Assembly: GCF_000382385.1 (NCBI RefSeq)
Contig: NZ_KB908319.1
Span: 1 to 64,000 of the forward strand
Reading direction: 5' to 3'
DNA length: 64,000 nucleotides
Source of the DNA: Segatella maculosa DSM 19339 = JCM 15638
GTDB taxonomy: Bacteria > Bacteroidota > Bacteroidia > Bacteroidales > Bacteroidaceae
The notes under the pieces were generated by a model that saw only the letters and a program-made list of their open reading frames with translations, did no database searches and had not been told where the DNA came from. The translations under genes and the position numbers were made by a program. Shown here piece after piece: positions 63,856 through 64,000 of this stretch; within the stretch, counting starts at the first letter, position 1; the number at the start of each line of letters is the position of its first letter.

Positions 63856-63940
63856 CGGTCCCCAAACAGCAGTCCCCAAAAGGCCCCATGACCGCTCCAC
63901 CCCATATATATAATAAGGTGGAAACGGCAGGGTAGATAAA

Positions 63941-63963
63941 TAGGGACGCACGGATTGTACGTC
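63941..63963 (+). repeat. REP-like palindrome family 1, diverged copy 4
   Basis: TAGGGACGCACGG followed by ATTGTACGTC is a diverged copy of the palindrome at 29045-29222. It lies downstream of pepD near the window edge. The rest of the gap 63856-64000 shows no gene. Confidence 0.65.
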
Positions 63964-64000
63964 TGCTCCATTGGAAATAAAAGCATATATGCATGATTGT

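Overview
The window is chromosomal DNA from a member of the Bacteroidota, most likely a Prevotella-type genus (Prevotellaceae). Signs in the sequence are SusC/SusD glycan import genes, GH97 and SusA-type starch enzymes, a DPE2-like MalQ, fimbrillin lipoproteins, a HU-related protein of the Bacteroidota type, and many promoters of the Bacteroidota pattern (TTTG, about 20 bp, TAnnTTTG) with almost no Shine-Dalgarno sites. No rRNA, tRNA, transposase, prophage or cas gene was recognised. The species cannot be named from the sequence alone.

Layout. (1) 0.2-5 kb: minus-strand parC, DUF3316 and S41 protease genes, all overlapping, with a repeat-rich divergent region and a small lipoprotein to the right. 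(2) 5.8-10 kb: two DUF3857/transglutaminase-like exported proteins, one with an intact Cys-His-Asp triad and one without. (3) 10-13 kb: subtilase, xseA and xseB. (4) 13.2-17.6 kb: minus-strand pectin operon (GH43, then a GH28-GH105 fusion, then a 49-aa ORF). (5) 17.8-25.6 kb: hypothetical lipoprotein, small membrane protein, psd-pssA-DUF4834, dnaE and trx. (6) 25.6-29.5 kb: HU-like gene, fimbrillin and a 78-aa gene, embedded in GC-rich repeats and with a leader of about 530 nt. (7) 29.7-39.7 kb: an arabinan-type polysaccharide utilization locus (SusC, SusD, surface lipoprotein, two GH43). (8) 39.8-48.6 kb: a starch/maltodextrin operon (MalQ, GH97, pullulanase, SusA) behind a LacI-type palindrome, with no SusC/D of its own. 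(9) 49-54 kb: TerC, Wzz and Wza. (10) 54-56 kb: ECF sigma, putative anti-sigma and a secreted plug-repeat protein. (11) 56-64 kb: housekeeping genes (rsgA, frr, fRMsr, rsmA, MATE, YbhN-like, pepD) and a 25-aa membrane peptide gene with its own promoter and terminator.

How the parts fit. Regions 4 and 7 would degrade pectin: polygalacturonan backbone, unsaturated oligomers and arabinan side chains, with uptake through SusC/D. Region 8 would hydrolyse maltodextrins, presumably with transport encoded elsewhere. Region 10 looks like a cell-surface signalling module.

The most unusual feature is a set of nine short intergenic arrays whose units repeat at exactly 22 bp (six arrays) or exactly 23 bp (three arrays). 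Most have a roughly 11-15 bp dyad-like core and a variable spacer. Core sequences differ between loci, except that two arrays are paralogous, while the period is kept. Four arrays start within about 15 bp of an upstream stop codon, one fills nearly all of a 403-bp gap, and one lies in a 5' leader. They are too short-period to be CRISPRs and no known element explains them to me. Separately, two REP-like palindrome families occur. All of this was read by eye; no database search or folding was run.
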